From: Pyrococcus sp. NA2
GTDB taxonomy: Archaea; Methanobacteriota_B; Thermococci; Thermococcales; Thermococcaceae
Length of the DNA: 64,000 nt
Assembly (NCBI RefSeq): GCF_000211475.1
Contig: NC_015474.1
Span: forward strand, 248,001-312,000
Reading direction: 5' to 3'
Shown here: positions 27,378 through 37,216 of the stretch, in pieces
Position numbering within the stretch: position 1 is the first letter of the stretch
Layout: every line of letters starts with the position of its first letter
Translations under genes and position numbers: made by a program
The notes under the pieces: model-generated
The model's input: only the letters and a program-made list of their open reading frames with translations
Databases searched by the model: none
Told to the model about the DNA's origin: nothing

Positions 27378-28173
27378 GGGCGACCCTCCTCATGAATTCA
27401 ACGTCCACCTCTACTCCCGTCCAGATCTTAAAGCTCTCAGCCCCCTGATAGACCAACATCCACAAACCATCAACAGTAACACATCCCATCGATCTTGCAT
27501 CTCTTAAGAGTCTCGTCAACAATGGCTTGTACACTATGTCCATGACAACTAGACTAGGCCTTAGAAGGTTCTTTGGAACTATACTCCTCTCCTCTCCCAT
27601 CCCAACGGATGTTGCGTTAATTAAGATATCGGCCCACTCGATGTAATAGGGGAGTTCCTCCAGGGAATCCCCTTTAACGCCAAATTTCTCAAGCTCCTTT
27701 GCCTTTTCAAGGGTTCTATTTAGAACTACAACTTCTGCCACTTTGGAAAGTTCGTAAGCTATCGCCCTTCCAGCACCCCCTGCTCCAAGGATTAAAACCT
27801 TTGACCCTTCAACCTCCGTGACTCTCTCCAGAGCCTTTCTGGCTCCTATCCCATCCGTGTTGTACCCAACTAACCTTCCATCTTCATTCGCTATGGTATT
27901 GACGCTACCTATCTCCCTTGCCTCATCCGAAAGTTCATCGAGGAACTTCGTTACCTCAACTTTGTGTGGCATTGTGACGTTAAGACCCATGATTCCCAGG
28001 GCCTTCGCTCCCATTATTGCATCTCTCAATCTACCTAACTCAACTTCGAATGCCAGGTAAACGGCATTAATGTTGTACTTTTCAAAGAGGGCATTGTGCA
28101 TTATCGGACTTAAAGAGTGTCTAACTGGCTTTCCAATGAGTCCATAGACCTTTGTTTTTGCATTTATATCCAT
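27352..28173 (-). CDS. aroE: Shikimate dehydrogenase
   Basis: 273 residues. It reduces 3-dehydroshikimate with NADPH. The substrate-binding region shows [21 protein letters not shown] and [21 protein letters not shown] with the catalytic Lys and Asp. The nucleotide-binding loop is [19 protein letters not shown], followed by [12 protein letters not shown]. It overlaps aroK by 26 bases and lies 2 bases after aroD. Confidence 0.96.
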   Translation of the reverse strand: MDINAKTKVYGLIGKPVRHSLSPIMHNALFEKYNINAVYLAFEVELGRLRDAIMGAKALGIMGLNVTMPHKVEVTKFLDELSDEAREIGSVNTIANEDGRLVGYNTDGIGARKALERVTEVEGSKVLILGAGGAGRAIAYELSKVAEVVVLNRTLEKAKELEKFGVKGDSLEELPYYIEWADILINATSVGMGEERSIVPKNLLRPSLVVMDIVYKPLLTRLLRDARSMGCVTVDGLWMLVYQGAESFKIWTGVEVDVEFMRRVALEGLRGGR

Positions 28174-28175
28174 TT

Positions 28176-28817
28176 TTAACCCCCTATTATTCTCATGATC
28201 TCTCTAACTTCTTCCACAGTTAATTGACCTGGAGCGGCACTCTCCTCCAGGGAGGCATATGTGAACGGGGAATAAACAGCGCTGAATATCCTTGACAACC
28301 TTCCCTTGGAACCCATGCAAAAGGCAACGAGATTCTCCGCAATCTCGTATAGCTTTATCACCGTTATGTTATCCTTCATGTCCCTAGCGTACGTGACTAT
28401 CTTCATCACATCGGGGGAATAACCTTCCATGACCTTAACAAGCTCAACTAACCTTTCAAAAGGAGGTGTCTCCCTGAAGTTGTGGTAAGACAGTATAACC
28501 CCCGAACCATGTTTCCTAGCTAAGGCAATTACCTCGTCCCTGATCTCAGAGTTCAGCTCTATATCAACGTATCTCGGCTTCAGCGTTAAGAACTTCTTAA
28601 ATAGTTCAAGCCTTTCCTCCTCCTTAAATTCCCTGAATCCTCCCTCCTCCCTTTTCCTGATCGTTATTATTAACCTGGATGAATAATTTGAGAGATCCTC
28701 TATCCCAGAGAAGTCAACAAGCTTATCAACCCTTAACTCAAAGAGGTCAGCATCGTGCAACCTAATCTTTCTGATTGCATCCTCAATAGTCTCAGCTAGA
28801 ATAACCCCGGCAATCAT
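28176..28817 (-). CDS. aroD: 3-dehydroquinate dehydratase, type I
   Basis: 213 residues, class I enzyme that forms a Schiff base with 3-dehydroquinate. The catalytic His is in GVILSYHNFRETP and the Schiff-base Lys in DVMKIVTYARDMKDN. The N-terminal DLFELRVDKL binds substrate, and the C-terminal GQLTVEEVREI is typical. It overlaps aroB by 4 bases (ATGA). Confidence 0.96.
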   Translation of the reverse strand: MIAGVILAETIEDAIRKIRLHDADLFELRVDKLVDFSGIEDLSNYSSRLIITIRKREEGGFREFKEEERLELFKKFLTLKPRYVDIELNSEIRDEVIALARKHGSGVILSYHNFRETPPFERLVELVKVMEGYSPDVMKIVTYARDMKDNITVIKLYEIAENLVAFCMGSKGRLSRIFSAVYSPFTYASLEESAAPGQLTVEEVREIMRIIGG

Positions 28818-29815
28818 GTGAGATCCTCCAGGGACTTTAAGATTACCTCCTCCGGAACCTCTTCTATTGAAACCTTCCCAATCTCAATGGGAACTATGAA
28901 GACTATTCTTCCATACCAGGCCTTCTTATCCATCTTCATCGCACTTATAACTTTCTCAGGCTCAAATGGTAGCTTTCTTGGCAAATTAAACCTCTCAAGT
29001 AGTTCGATAACCTTTCCAGAATCGAAGCCATAAAGGAATTCACCGACCTTTGCGGCAGCAGCGAGGCCAATTGAAACTGCAAATCCATGCTTTATTTTGT
29101 AGTCCGAGAGCTTCTCAATTGCATGTCCAACGGTATGACCTAGGTTAAGCACCCTCCTCTTCCCACTCTCCCTCAGATCCTCACGGACTATTCTCAGCTT
29201 CACATCAACTGAAGCTTTTATTAGTTCTAGGTTCTTCGTTACTTCCCTGGGATCCCTTATAGCTCTGAGAATTTCATAAACGTTTGCATCGAGAATGGCA
29301 TACTTGACTATCTCAGCAAGCCCGTTTAGAATTTCAACCATTGGTAGCGTTGAAAGCGTTTCTAGGCTAATCAGTATGAAGTTTGGAAGGTAGAAAGTAC
29401 CTATGATGTTCTTTCCATGAAAGTTCACCCCAGTTTTCCCTCCTATGGCGGCATCAACTTGGGCCATTAGTGTCGTTGGAATGAATCCCAGTAATGTCCC
29501 CCTCATGTAAGTTGAAGCGACGAATCCCGCGAGATCCGTTATCACACCTCCACCTAAACCTATTAGAAGCGATTTCCTCGTAAAGCCGAAGTCAAAGAGT
29601 CTATCCCATATGGTTATTGCGGTATCAATGCTCTTCTGCTCTTCCCCTTCAGGAATCACGAGCTTCAGAACTTCATAACCATCCAGAATTTCAAGAACCC
29701 TCGGCAACCACAGCTTTTCAACGTTTTCATCCGTTAACACGGCTATCTTGTAGGGATTCAAACTCTCGACTAGAGATGATAGTTCCGAGAGGGGGGCAAA
29801 TATTGGAGCTTTCAT
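28814..29815 (-). CDS. aroB: 3-dehydroquinate synthase
   Basis: 333 residues. It converts DAHP to 3-dehydroquinate using NAD and a divalent metal. Motifs are the NAD loop GLGGGVITDLAGFVASTYMRG, TTLMAQVDAAIGGKTGVNFHGKNIIG, the metal-binding NLGHTVGHAIEKL with another His in IKHGFAVSIGLAAAAKVG. Many archaea lack this enzyme and start the pathway from aspartate semialdehyde; the bacterial-type route is present here. It abuts the DAHP synthase gene with no gap. Confidence 0.96.
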   Translation of the reverse strand: MKAPIFAPLSELSSLVESLNPYKIAVLTDENVEKLWLPRVLEILDGYEVLKLVIPEGEEQKSIDTAITIWDRLFDFGFTRKSLLIGLGGGVITDLAGFVASTYMRGTLLGFIPTTLMAQVDAAIGGKTGVNFHGKNIIGTFYLPNFILISLETLSTLPMVEILNGLAEIVKYAILDANVYEILRAIRDPREVTKNLELIKASVDVKLRIVREDLRESGKRRVLNLGHTVGHAIEKLSDYKIKHGFAVSIGLAAAAKVGEFLYGFDSGKVIELLERFNLPRKLPFEPEKVISAMKMDKKAWYGRIVFIVPIEIGKVSIEEVPEEVILKSLEDLT

Positions 29816-30607
29816 CTAAGGCCCCCTCCATCCTAAAGCCCTCAGCTCGTCCAGTAGCCTTTTGAATTCTTCGAAGTTCAGTTGTTGCTTTGCATCCGAA
29901 AGTGCACTCTCGGGATTTGGATGAACCTCAACAATTATGCCATCCGCCCCAACGGCGTAGGCGGCCTTTGCAAGGGGTATCACGAGGCTTCTCCTCCCAG
30001 CTGGATGTGATGGATCAACTATAATTGGGAGGTGAGAGAGCTCTTTAACCACTGGAACTGCTGAAATGTCGAGTGTGAACCTGGTCGAGGTCTCAAACGT
30101 TCTTATGCCACGTTCACAGAGTATTACATTCTCATTTCCCTGGCTCATTATGTATTCTGCGGAATAAAGTAGCTCTTGAACTGTATTTCCCATACCTCTC
30201 TTCAATAGCACAGGCTTCTCTTGTCTTCCAACTTCTTTTAACAATTCGAAGTTTTGAGAGTTCCTGGCCCCAATTTGAAGTATGTCAGCATACCTTGAGA
30301 CAAGCTCGACGTGTCTGGTGTCCATGACCTCCGTGACAATTGAAAGCCCATATTCATCAGCCGCCCTTCTCATCCATATTAGCGCCTTCTCACCATGTCC
30401 CTGGAAGGAATAGGGAGAGGTTCTTGGCTTAAATGCACCACCACGCATCAACTTAATTCCAAGCTCGGCCAGGAACTCGGCAACTTTCATTATCTGTTCC
30501 TGGCTTTCAACTGCACAAGGACCAGCTATAATTGTGAATCCTTCTCCGATCTTCACGTCTCCAACTTTAACGACCGTCTTTTCTTTATACTCCTTCATAA
30601 CCTTCAT
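29816..30607 (-). CDS. aroG: DAHP synthase (class I beta, single domain)
   Basis: 263 residues. It condenses PEP with erythrose 4-phosphate, the first step to chorismate. Motifs are IAGPCAVESQEQIMKVAEFL, RGGAFKPRTSPYSFQG, QIGARNSQNFELLKEVG, LLKRGMGNTVQELL and VDPSHPAGRRSLVIPLAKAA. There is no extra regulatory domain (no ACT or chorismate mutase fusion), so feedback control like that of fused bacterial enzymes is not expected. It overlaps the transketolase C gene by 4 bases. Confidence 0.96.
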   Translation of the reverse strand: MKVMKEYKEKTVVKVGDVKIGEGFTIIAGPCAVESQEQIMKVAEFLAELGIKLMRGGAFKPRTSPYSFQGHGEKALIWMRRAADEYGLSIVTEVMDTRHVELVSRYADILQIGARNSQNFELLKEVGRQEKPVLLKRGMGNTVQELLYSAEYIMSQGNENVILCERGIRTFETSTRFTLDISAVPVVKELSHLPIIVDPSHPAGRRSLVIPLAKAAYAVGADGIIVEVHPNPESALSDAKQQLNFEEFKRLLDELRALGWRGP

Positions 30608-31545
30608 TTTAATACCTCCATAATCTTTGAGGAAATTGCCTCGGCGGTCAAGCCATATCTCTCAAGCAAGGATAGGTAATCCCTACTCGATCTTCCAAAG
30701 GTTGACGTGCCTATCCTTATGACCCTCCTTGGAACCTTCTCAGATAATAGCTCAGCAACGGCCCCACCAAGGCCCCCATATATTGAGTGCTCCTCAGCTG
30801 TGACAACCAGGTTAACTTTCCTGGCAAGTCTAGTCAATGTACCTTCATCGAGAGGCTTTACAGTATGTACATCAACTACACCGGCCTCAATTCCTTTACC
30901 TCTCAGAATTTCAGCTGCCCTTAAGGCCATTGAGACCATGACCCCAGCACTTATTATTAGAACGTCGCTTCCCTCCCTTAGAACATTTGCATGTCCGAGC
31001 CTAAGTTCTTCTCCATCGTACACCCTTGGAGCATAGTCCCTTCCAATCCTCATGTACGCTGGCCCTTCATCCTCCACTATCTGCTCCAGGAGAACCCTAG
31101 TTGCATAGGCATCTGCAGGCACCACAACCTTCATATTCGGAAGCACCCTCATTAGGGCTATATCCTCCAGGCATTGATGAGATGAACCATCTAAATAATC
31201 GGAGAAACCTGAATGAGTTGCGATTATTTTAACATTCAGGTTATCCCTTGCAACGGTATTTCTGATCTGCTCCCAGGCCCTCATTAGGAAAACTGCAAAG
31301 GCAGAGACTACCGGAATTTTTCCAGCTATGGCCAACCCTGCCGCCGTTCCTATCATGTCCTGCTCGCTGATTCCAACTTGTATGAACCTTTCTGGGAATT
31401 CCTTTTCAAAGTATATAGTCTTCGTCGACTTCTTAACGTCCGCATCGACCACCACGATCTTCTCGTTTCTCCTGCCAATATCAACTAGGGCTTGACCAAA
31501 GGCTTCCCTAAAGCTTTCCACTTTCATTTTAGCTAGGGCCTCCAT
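30604..31545 (-). CDS. Transketolase, C-terminal subunit
   Basis: 313 residues containing the pyrimidine-binding and C-terminal domains of transketolase. Motifs are IVVVDADVKKSTKTIYFEKEFPERFIQVGISEQDMIGTAAGLA with the catalytic Glu, the substrate-binding SGFSDYLDGSSHQCLEDIALMR, and VVTAEEHSIYGGLGGAVAELLSE. Archaeal transketolase is split in two genes. Together the two parts would make erythrose 4-phosphate for DAHP synthase, which is encoded next. The ATG overlaps the previous stop in TAATG; a later ATG at 31527 has GGAGG upstream and cannot be excluded. Confidence 0.93.
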   Translation of the reverse strand: MEALAKMKVESFREAFGQALVDIGRRNEKIVVVDADVKKSTKTIYFEKEFPERFIQVGISEQDMIGTAAGLAIAGKIPVVSAFAVFLMRAWEQIRNTVARDNLNVKIIATHSGFSDYLDGSSHQCLEDIALMRVLPNMKVVVPADAYATRVLLEQIVEDEGPAYMRIGRDYAPRVYDGEELRLGHANVLREGSDVLIISAGVMVSMALRAAEILRGKGIEAGVVDVHTVKPLDEGTLTRLARKVNLVVTAEEHSIYGGLGGAVAELLSEKVPRRVIRIGTSTFGRSSRDYLSLLERYGLTAEAISSKIMEVLK

Positions 31546-32192
31546 TAGATCTTTGCGATTATAACCTTGGGCTTCCCCTTCACACTATCAAGCTCAATCA
31601 TTGTTTCCTTTATCGTTTCAACATCATTCCTAACCTCTCTAACCTCCCATCCAAAGGCCTTCCATTTCTCTGCTAGAGGTTCCTTCCTCATTATCTCCTC
31701 GGTAGATCCAGTTAGCTGGCCAAAATTCCTATCGACAACTGCTATCACGTTATCCAATCCATAGTGCGAGGCCGTCATGGCCGCCTCCCATATCTGTCCC
31801 TCGTCCAGCTCTCCATCTCCAAGGATCACGAAGACCCTGCCATCATCCCCATCAATCCTCTTTGCAAGTGCTATACCATTCGCTACGGAAAGACCCTGCC
31901 CCAGGGAACCACTCGACACCTCTGCAAATGGAATTTCCCTAGTTATGTGGCTTGGAAGTCCATCTATTTCGGCAAATGTCTCAAGGTCTTCGCTCTTTAA
32001 TAGGCCGAGCTTCCAGAGTATAACGTAAAAAGCTGGTGCTGAGTGCCCCTTGCTTACTATTACCACATCATTTTCCCTCTTAATTTCAAAAATCGCTTGC
32101 ATTATGCTGAGACAGCTCAAAGAAGAGTCTAAGTGAAAGTTGTTTACTGGCCTTAAAACTTCCTTGAGCTTTTCCACTAAAGCCTCACTCAT
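31545..32192 (-). CDS. Transketolase, N-terminal subunit
   Basis: About 215 residues, the thiamine-diphosphate-binding half of transketolase. The ThDP motif is GDGELDEGQIWEAAMTASHYGLDNVIAVVDRN (GDG to NN-like end). Other conserved parts are VVIVSKGHSAPAFYVILWKLG and VSSGSLGQGLSVANGIALAKR. It is shorter than some archaeal N subunits at the start. ATG at 32192 overlaps the end of the winged-helix gene by 8 bases and follows GGTGGTG. Confidence 0.92.
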   Translation of the reverse strand: MSEALVEKLKEVLRPVNNFHLDSSLSCLSIMQAIFEIKRENDVVIVSKGHSAPAFYVILWKLGLLKSEDLETFAEIDGLPSHITREIPFAEVSSGSLGQGLSVANGIALAKRIDGDDGRVFVILGDGELDEGQIWEAAMTASHYGLDNVIAVVDRNFGQLTGSTEEIMRKEPLAEKWKAFGWEVREVRNDVETIKETMIELDSVKGKPKVIIAKI

Positions 32193-32481
32193 TCGCACCA
32201 CCGTCCAAGATGCTTAGAACTAGTTTACCCCCTTCAGTCAGCCTAACGGGTCTTGGATCTTCTCTAGTTCCATAATCTATAAGGCCCAACTCCTTCAGAA
32301 TCCTTGCATTTAGCTTTAAAGTTGATATTGGCTTCTTCTCTTTTTTACTCAACTCCTCAAGAAGGGCATTGAGAGATTTATGCTTTCCATTCACATGTTT
32401 CAATATAAGCCTCTGGTTCTCATTTAGGGCCCTGAAAATTAGCTTCCTTAGAATCTCTAACCCTAAAGAAGGATTTTCCAT
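32185..32481 (-). CDS. Winged-helix regulator candidate heading the aro operon
   Basis: 98 residues, predicted winged helix-turn-helix. The recognisable segment is HVNGKHKSLNALLEELSKKEKKPISTLKLNARILKELGLIDYG, and then a wing EDPRPVRLTEGGKLVLSIL. It resembles small archaeal ArsR/MarR-like DNA-binding proteins. It is the first gene of the operon that runs through transketolase and the shikimate genes, and a TATA element (AGTTTAAAAAGTG) lies at about 32545-32554. Control of aromatic synthesis is a reasonable inference, not shown. Function is otherwise unknown. Confidence 0.78.
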   Translation of the reverse strand: MENPSLGLEILRKLIFRALNENQRLILKHVNGKHKSLNALLEELSKKEKKPISTLKLNARILKELGLIDYGTREDPRPVRLTEGGKLVLSILDGGANE

Positions 32482-32543
32482 TGGTAGGGCATCACCTTCT
32501 TATCCCCGCACATTGGTTTCACCACCATGTTCGATCGCTAAAC

Positions 32544-32556
32544 ACTTTTTAAACTC
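32544..32556 (-). promoter_or_regulatory. aro operon promoter
   Basis: GAGTTTAAAAAGTG on the minus strand is a TATA-like element in the 110-base gap between lysK and the winged-helix gene. The expected transcription start is near 32522, giving a leader of about 40 bases with GGTGATG before the ATG. Confidence 0.55.
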
Positions 32557-32591
32557 TTGGGTAGCTATCCCTATCCATCGCCAAAATTTTG

Positions 32592-33572
32592 TCAATCCAG
32601 GTTACCAAGTTTCGTCAGGACTCTCTTCAGTATCTCTATACTCTTTAGGTATTCAGATATGCTGATCCTCTCCCTGGGGGTATGGTCAAGTCTGGAATCT
32701 CCTGGGCCGTAGGCAACGGCATCAACCCCAAATCTTGGCCCTAGTATGTTCATGTCAGCTGTTCCCATCTTCTTCTTTAACCTAGGCCTAAACCCGGCCT
32801 CTCTTATGCTTCTCACAAAGGCCCTAACCAGGGGAGACCTCCTGTCCACTTCATAGGCTGGAACGAAGTCGATTATATCCCACTCACTGGGAGGAGTGTA
32901 GCCTGGGGGAGTTCTTAAGTTAATTATCATCTCCCCATAGAAATCAAATTCCCTCTCATATGCAACGAATCTAACGATTCTACCGCTCAGCTCGTTGAAA
33001 CCTTCTCCGAAGTTCCTTGAAATTTGGAGCCAGGTCTGGATTAGTTTTTCTGCCGCACCGATCCCTAAGCTCCCGTGCACCTTCTCAATCCTTTCCACGA
33101 ATCTTGCAGTTAAGCTCCCCTTATACCCTATGGTCACCCCATCCACCCCACTAGGTTCCCCCACAATTATGTAGCTTGGCCTCGGAATTTCTAGCTCTTT
33201 GGCCCCCTTAGAGAAACCTTCCTCATCAACTAAGCCTGCAAAGATCACGTTTGCATCACTTTCAAGCATTGCAAATAGCATGGCCGAAAGGGGCCCCTTA
33301 GCATCAACGCTTCCTCTCCCCCACAAGAAATCTCCCTCTATCCTAACTGGAATGTATCCTGGAACGGTGTCAACATGTCCAGCCAAGAGGATAAGTGGTC
33401 CCTCTCCTTCTTTCCTCCCTATAACGTTTCCAACTTTGTCTATGTAAGCCTGGACTCCATACTCCTCCAGTCTCTCCTTTATGAACTTTGCCGCCTCTTC
33501 TTCCCTTCCAGTTGGGCTGTATATCTCAACGAGCTCCTTTAGGAACTTAACTTTCTCTTCCTGAGATATCAT
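32592..33572 (-). CDS. lysK: LysW-lysine/ornithine hydrolase
   Basis: 326 residues, M20-family zinc hydrolase. It releases lysine (or ornithine) from the carrier protein LysW in the last step. Metal ligands are visible in [59 protein letters not shown] and the C-terminal [20 protein letters not shown]. It overlaps lysJ by 26 bases and is the final gene of the lys operon. Confidence 0.95.
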   Translation of the reverse strand: MISQEEKVKFLKELVEIYSPTGREEEAAKFIKERLEEYGVQAYIDKVGNVIGRKEGEGPLILLAGHVDTVPGYIPVRIEGDFLWGRGSVDAKGPLSAMLFAMLESDANVIFAGLVDEEGFSKGAKELEIPRPSYIIVGEPSGVDGVTIGYKGSLTARFVERIEKVHGSLGIGAAEKLIQTWLQISRNFGEGFNELSGRIVRFVAYEREFDFYGEMIINLRTPPGYTPPSEWDIIDFVPAYEVDRRSPLVRAFVRSIREAGFRPRLKKKMGTADMNILGPRFGVDAVAYGPGDSRLDHTPRERISISEYLKSIEILKRVLTKLGNLD

Positions 33573-34656
33573 TTATAACACCTTCGATAGCTGATTTGAC
33601 CTCTCTCATCTGCTCTTCACTTATTATAAGCGGGGGTAGCATCCTAATGACCCTTTGGCCAGAAGTATGAACGAGGTAACCTCTTCTCTGGAGTTCCTCA
33701 ACGTACCTACCAACGGGCTTCCTTAAAACGACCCCTATCATCAATCCCTTACCCCTGGTCATGACTACGTCACTTGCCTCAATCTTTATGAACTTCTTTT
33801 CCGCCCTTTCAATTAGCTTTTCCCTCCTTAGGATCCTCAGTGTGACCGCAACCGCCTTGCATGCCAGGGGGTTACCTCCAAATGTTGAGCCATGCTTTCC
33901 CCTTTCAACATCAAAGTTCGTCAAGGTCAGGCTCACGGGAACTCCATTCCCTATCCCCTTCCCAAGGGTAACTATATCTGGCTCAATCTTATAGTGCTCT
34001 ATGGCAAGAAATTTGCCAGTTCTTAGTCCTGTCTGAACTTCATCAACTATCAATAGAGCACCAACATCCTCAGTTAGATCCCTTAGCGTCTTCAAGAATT
34101 CCTCCTTTGCCGGAATAACACCGCTTTCTCCCTGTATCGGTTCAACTATCACCGCCGCAGTTTCCCGGGTTATTGCCTCTTTGGCGGCTTCAACGTCGTT
34201 GAAGGGTATATGCCTGAATCCTGGAACTAGGGGTTCAAAGTCCTTCTTGTACTTTGGCTTCCAGGTTGCACTGAGGGCTCCCATGGTTCTACCGTGAAAG
34301 GCGTTTACCATCGCTATTATCTCCTTTCTACCTGTATAGAGCCTTGCAAACTTAAGGGCAGCCTCAACGGCTTCAGTTCCTGAATTGCCCATGTAAACGT
34401 ATTCAAAATTGACGAACTTCGAAAGCTCTTCTAGCATCTCCTCCTTCTCCTCATGATTAAACATTGGACCCGCTACTGTGAGCTTCTTCAGTTGTGAGCT
34501 AAGTTCCTCCGCCCACTCTGGATGGTTGTGACCGAGGACTGCAACTCCTATTCCGGCTATTAGATCCATGTATCTCTTACCCTCTGAGTCCCAAACGTAA
34601 ACCCCTTCTCCCCTCACTATCTTCAACCTCTTCCTGTAGAGACTCATCTCCCTCAC
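33547..34656 (-). CDS. lysJ: LysW-aminoadipate/glutamate semialdehyde aminotransferase
   Basis: 369 residues, class III PLP aminotransferase of the ArgD type. The Schiff-base lysine is in [17 protein letters not shown], and the preceding Asp is in [38 protein letters not shown] binds PLP phosphate, and [15 protein letters not shown] is also conserved. It aminates the LysW-bound semialdehyde. GTG at 34656 overlaps the lysZ stop (GTGA), which supports this start over the ATG three codons later. Confidence 0.95.
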   Translation of the reverse strand: MREMSLYRKRLKIVRGEGVYVWDSEGKRYMDLIAGIGVAVLGHNHPEWAEELSSQLKKLTVAGPMFNHEEKEEMLEELSKFVNFEYVYMGNSGTEAVEAALKFARLYTGRKEIIAMVNAFHGRTMGALSATWKPKYKKDFEPLVPGFRHIPFNDVEAAKEAITRETAAVIVEPIQGESGVIPAKEEFLKTLRDLTEDVGALLIVDEVQTGLRTGKFLAIEHYKIEPDIVTLGKGIGNGVPVSLTLTNFDVERGKHGSTFGGNPLACKAVAVTLRILRREKLIERAEKKFIKIEASDVVMTRGKGLMIGVVLRKPVGRYVEELQRRGYLVHTSGQRVIRMLPPLIISEEQMREVKSAIEGVINDISGRES

Positions 34657-35387
34657 GATATCACCGTCCTTCCATTCAACCCTTGAATCACAACTTTCTT
34701 CACCCCACCCTCCACGGCCTTCTTCGCCATCATTAGCTTCTTCTTCATGCCTCCACTGGCATACCTGAGGTAATCGTCCACCTCATCAACTGGAATCCTG
34801 TTAACTACAGTATCATTAACGAGGAATGCCGTGTCAGAGATGAAGAGGAGTTCCTTCGCTCCCATTGCAAGGGCAACGTGATATGCAACCTTATCACCAT
34901 CCACATTCAGTGGAACGTTCTCCATTGGATCGTACGCTATTGGAGCTATCACAGGAACTCCAACCTTTAAATAATTCTTTAGTGCGTTAACGTTAACCTC
35001 CTTTATTATTCCCGAGTAGTCATCCCTTATCGCCATCACCTTCCCATTGATGAGGGCTTTAACGAGTTTCTTCCTTCTGCCGATTATTATATCCTTGACA
35101 CCGCTAACCCCTATGGCCTCTATTCCCCTCTCCCTGAGAAAAGACACCAACTTCGTATTCGCCTTCATTATTGCAGCTATGTAAATGTCCAGGACTTCCC
35201 TCGTCGTTCTCCTAAAGGTCACGCCAGATGGACTTGTTAACTTTTCTATCTTCACTCCAAGCTTCCTTGCAAGCTCGTCAACGTACCTCGAACCACCATG
35301 CACAACTATTGAACTTCTGAAAGCCGAATAATCAAACAGCTTGTCAAGGTTATCAAGCACTGAACCCCCAACTTTGATCACCCTCAT
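34653..35387 (-). CDS. lysZ: LysW-aminoadipate/glutamate kinase
   Basis: 244 residues, amino acid kinase family (ArgB-like). It phosphorylates the LysW-bound side-chain carboxylate. Motifs are [70 protein letters not shown] and [23 protein letters not shown]. The order lysY-lysZ-lysJ-lysK is kept downstream of lysX. Confidence 0.95.
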   Translation of the reverse strand: MRVIKVGGSVLDNLDKLFDYSAFRSSIVVHGGSRYVDELARKLGVKIEKLTSPSGVTFRRTTREVLDIYIAAIMKANTKLVSFLRERGIEAIGVSGVKDIIIGRRKKLVKALINGKVMAIRDDYSGIIKEVNVNALKNYLKVGVPVIAPIAYDPMENVPLNVDGDKVAYHVALAMGAKELLFISDTAFLVNDTVVNRIPVDEVDDYLRYASGGMKKKLMMAKKAVEGGVKKVVIQGLNGRTVIS

Positions 35388-35398
35388 TTCTCCTCACC

Positions 35399-36391
35399 TC
35401 ACACGGGATACAATGGATATTGATCAAGGCCAAGGGTCTCGTCCAATCCGAACATTATGTTCATATTTTGGACGGCCTGACCGGCCCCTCCCTTTATGAG
35501 ATTATCAAGAGCCGAGAACACTATTGCCCTCTCATTCTCAGAGTCATATGCGAATCCAATGTCAACGAAGTTACTTCCTATAACGTATTTTGGATCGGGA
35601 TACCTTTGAAGACCTCCTTTATCCGTGACGAGCCTTATGAATGGCTCATCTTTATATATGAGCAATTTTCTGAGGATGTCTCTCTCGCTACCAGAGAACC
35701 TAAAGTACGAGGTTGCCAGGAGCCCTCTTACTAGATCTACAGAGTGAATCGTGAACATTGCCTTGATTCCAGTCTCCTGGATGACCTCTGCTTCGTGTCT
35801 GTGCTTGAATGGTTTGTATACCCTAACTACGTTGCTCCTCTCAGGATGAATGCTAGGTATATTCTCTCTCCTTCCTCCAGCGGAGGAACTAACCTTTAAG
35901 TCCACTATTGCCTCATTGGTCACGTCCCTGAACGGATACAATGCCAATATAACGGCCGTTGCATTACACCCAGGATTTGCGACGAGTTCGGCTTTCCTTA
36001 TTTCCTCCCTATGCAATTCAGGTAGCCCATAGACAAATTTCTCAATAAGCTCGGGCTTTTCGTGGGTTCCGTAATATTCCTCATACAATTCTCTCCTCAG
36101 CCTGAAGTCGGCACTCAAATCGATTATCTTGGCACTTCCCAGGAATTCATTTATTATCTTCATTGAAGTGCCATGGGGAACGGCCAGGAATATAACATCA
36201 GCGTCGAAGTTGTAATCGTTCGTAAACCTCAAATCTAACCCTCTTAAGTTTGGATGAACCTTGTGAATCTTCTTTCCAGCATGTTCCCTGGATGTTACAG
36301 CAACTATCTCAACCTCGGGATGCATCGAAAGTAGACGTATGAGCTCCCCTCCAATGTATCCACTCCCCCCAACGATTGCCGCCCTTATCAT
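35399..36391 (-). CDS. lysY: LysW-aminoadipyl/glutamyl phosphate reductase
   Basis: 330 residues, ArgC family. It reduces the acyl phosphate to a semialdehyde with NADPH. The NADP loop is AAIVGGSGYIGGELIRLLSMHPEVEIVAVTS. The catalytic Cys is in VANPGCNATAVILALYP, and VDLKVSSSAGGRRENIPSIHPERSNVVRVYKPFKHRHEAEV contains the conserved His. The ATG overlaps the lysX stop (ATGA). Confidence 0.96.
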   Translation of the reverse strand: MIRAAIVGGSGYIGGELIRLLSMHPEVEIVAVTSREHAGKKIHKVHPNLRGLDLRFTNDYNFDADVIFLAVPHGTSMKIINEFLGSAKIIDLSADFRLRRELYEEYYGTHEKPELIEKFVYGLPELHREEIRKAELVANPGCNATAVILALYPFRDVTNEAIVDLKVSSSAGGRRENIPSIHPERSNVVRVYKPFKHRHEAEVIQETGIKAMFTIHSVDLVRGLLATSYFRFSGSERDILRKLLIYKDEPFIRLVTDKGGLQRYPDPKYVIGSNFVDIGFAYDSENERAIVFSALDNLIKGGAGQAVQNMNIMFGLDETLGLDQYPLYPV

Positions 36392-37209
36392 CTCTTGGCC
36401 ACCTCCACGGCGTATTCAACGAGTTTCCTTGCAATGTCAACTCCAGTTACCCTGGCCGCGTTCTTGAACTCCATATTTGGATTAACCTCATTAACCAGCA
36501 GACCATTCTTTCCCTCGAAGATGTCTATGGCCAAAGCACCCTCTCCAAATGCCTCCCAGGCTTTTATTGAGATCTCAACAACATCCTCCCTGTCACATGG
36601 CTCAGCCCTTCCTCCCCTCGCGGTGTTCGTTATCCAATGATCCGAATATCTATAGATCGCGGTGACGAATTCACCTCCGATGACATAACTCCTGATATCC
36701 CTTCCGGGCTTGTCAATGAATTCCTGGAAGTAGTGAATATTGTAGAGGGGGTTCTTCATCCACTTTTTGTGCTCCAACACGTTTTCTAGGGAATCCTCGT
36801 CATTTATTTTAGCCAATAATCTGCCCCAACTACCAAATACGGGCTTGGAAACTAGGGGATAACCCAATTCCTCTGGAATCTTCTTAGCAGACTTCTCGGA
36901 GAATGAAACCCTCCATCGGGGAACAGGAACCTTCTTGGCCAATTTTAGTGTCGCAAAGACTTTATCCCCAGCCTCCAACATTAGGTTGAAAGAGTTTACT
37001 GTTGGTGTTCCTTGTTCTTCGAGTAGTTTTGCTATGTATAGGGCTTTGTAGTGGCTTATGTTTCTGATTATTGCTACGTCTAGGTCGTATTTTTTGGGGA
37101 ATGTTAGGTCGTCCTCGTGGAGCATTACCACTTCACCATACTCCCTAGCCCTATCCCTAATCATCAACTCCTCCTTCCTGAGTATAGTGTAAGTCACCCC
37201 AATCCTCAT
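36388..37209 (-). CDS. lysX: LysW-aminoadipate/glutamate ligase (ATP-grasp)
   Basis: 273 residues, RimK-type ATP-grasp enzyme. It joins the amino group of aminoadipate or glutamate to the C-terminal glutamate of LysW. Motifs are GYPLVSKPVFGSWGRLLAKI, HYFQEFIDKPGRDIRSYVIGGEFVTAIYRYS and LVNEVNPNMEFKNAARVTGVDIA. The NTARGGRAEPC segment binds substrate; in Thermus and related enzymes residues here decide aminoadipate versus glutamate preference. The ORF extends further upstream across lysW, but ATG at 37209 with GGTTGGG just ahead gives the usual MRIGVTY start. Confidence 0.95.
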   Translation of the reverse strand: MRIGVTYTILRKEELMIRDRAREYGEVVMLHEDDLTFPKKYDLDVAIIRNISHYKALYIAKLLEEQGTPTVNSFNLMLEAGDKVFATLKLAKKVPVPRWRVSFSEKSAKKIPEELGYPLVSKPVFGSWGRLLAKINDEDSLENVLEHKKWMKNPLYNIHYFQEFIDKPGRDIRSYVIGGEFVTAIYRYSDHWITNTARGGRAEPCDREDVVEISIKAWEAFGEGALAIDIFEGKNGLLVNEVNPNMEFKNAARVTGVDIARKLVEYAVEVAKR

Positions 37210-37216
37210 CCCAACC

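Noticed and set aside
32463-32528. A 21-codon ORF ahead of the winged-helix gene with adjacent Tyr and Trp codons, resembling an attenuator leader peptide
   Set aside because: The TATA position predicts transcription starting near 32522, downstream of its ATG, so it would not be translated. No alternative hairpins typical of attenuation are visible.
32529-32543. GTTCGATCGCTAAAC as an operator palindrome at the aro promoter
   Set aside because: Only the central CGATCG is symmetric; the flanks do not pair.
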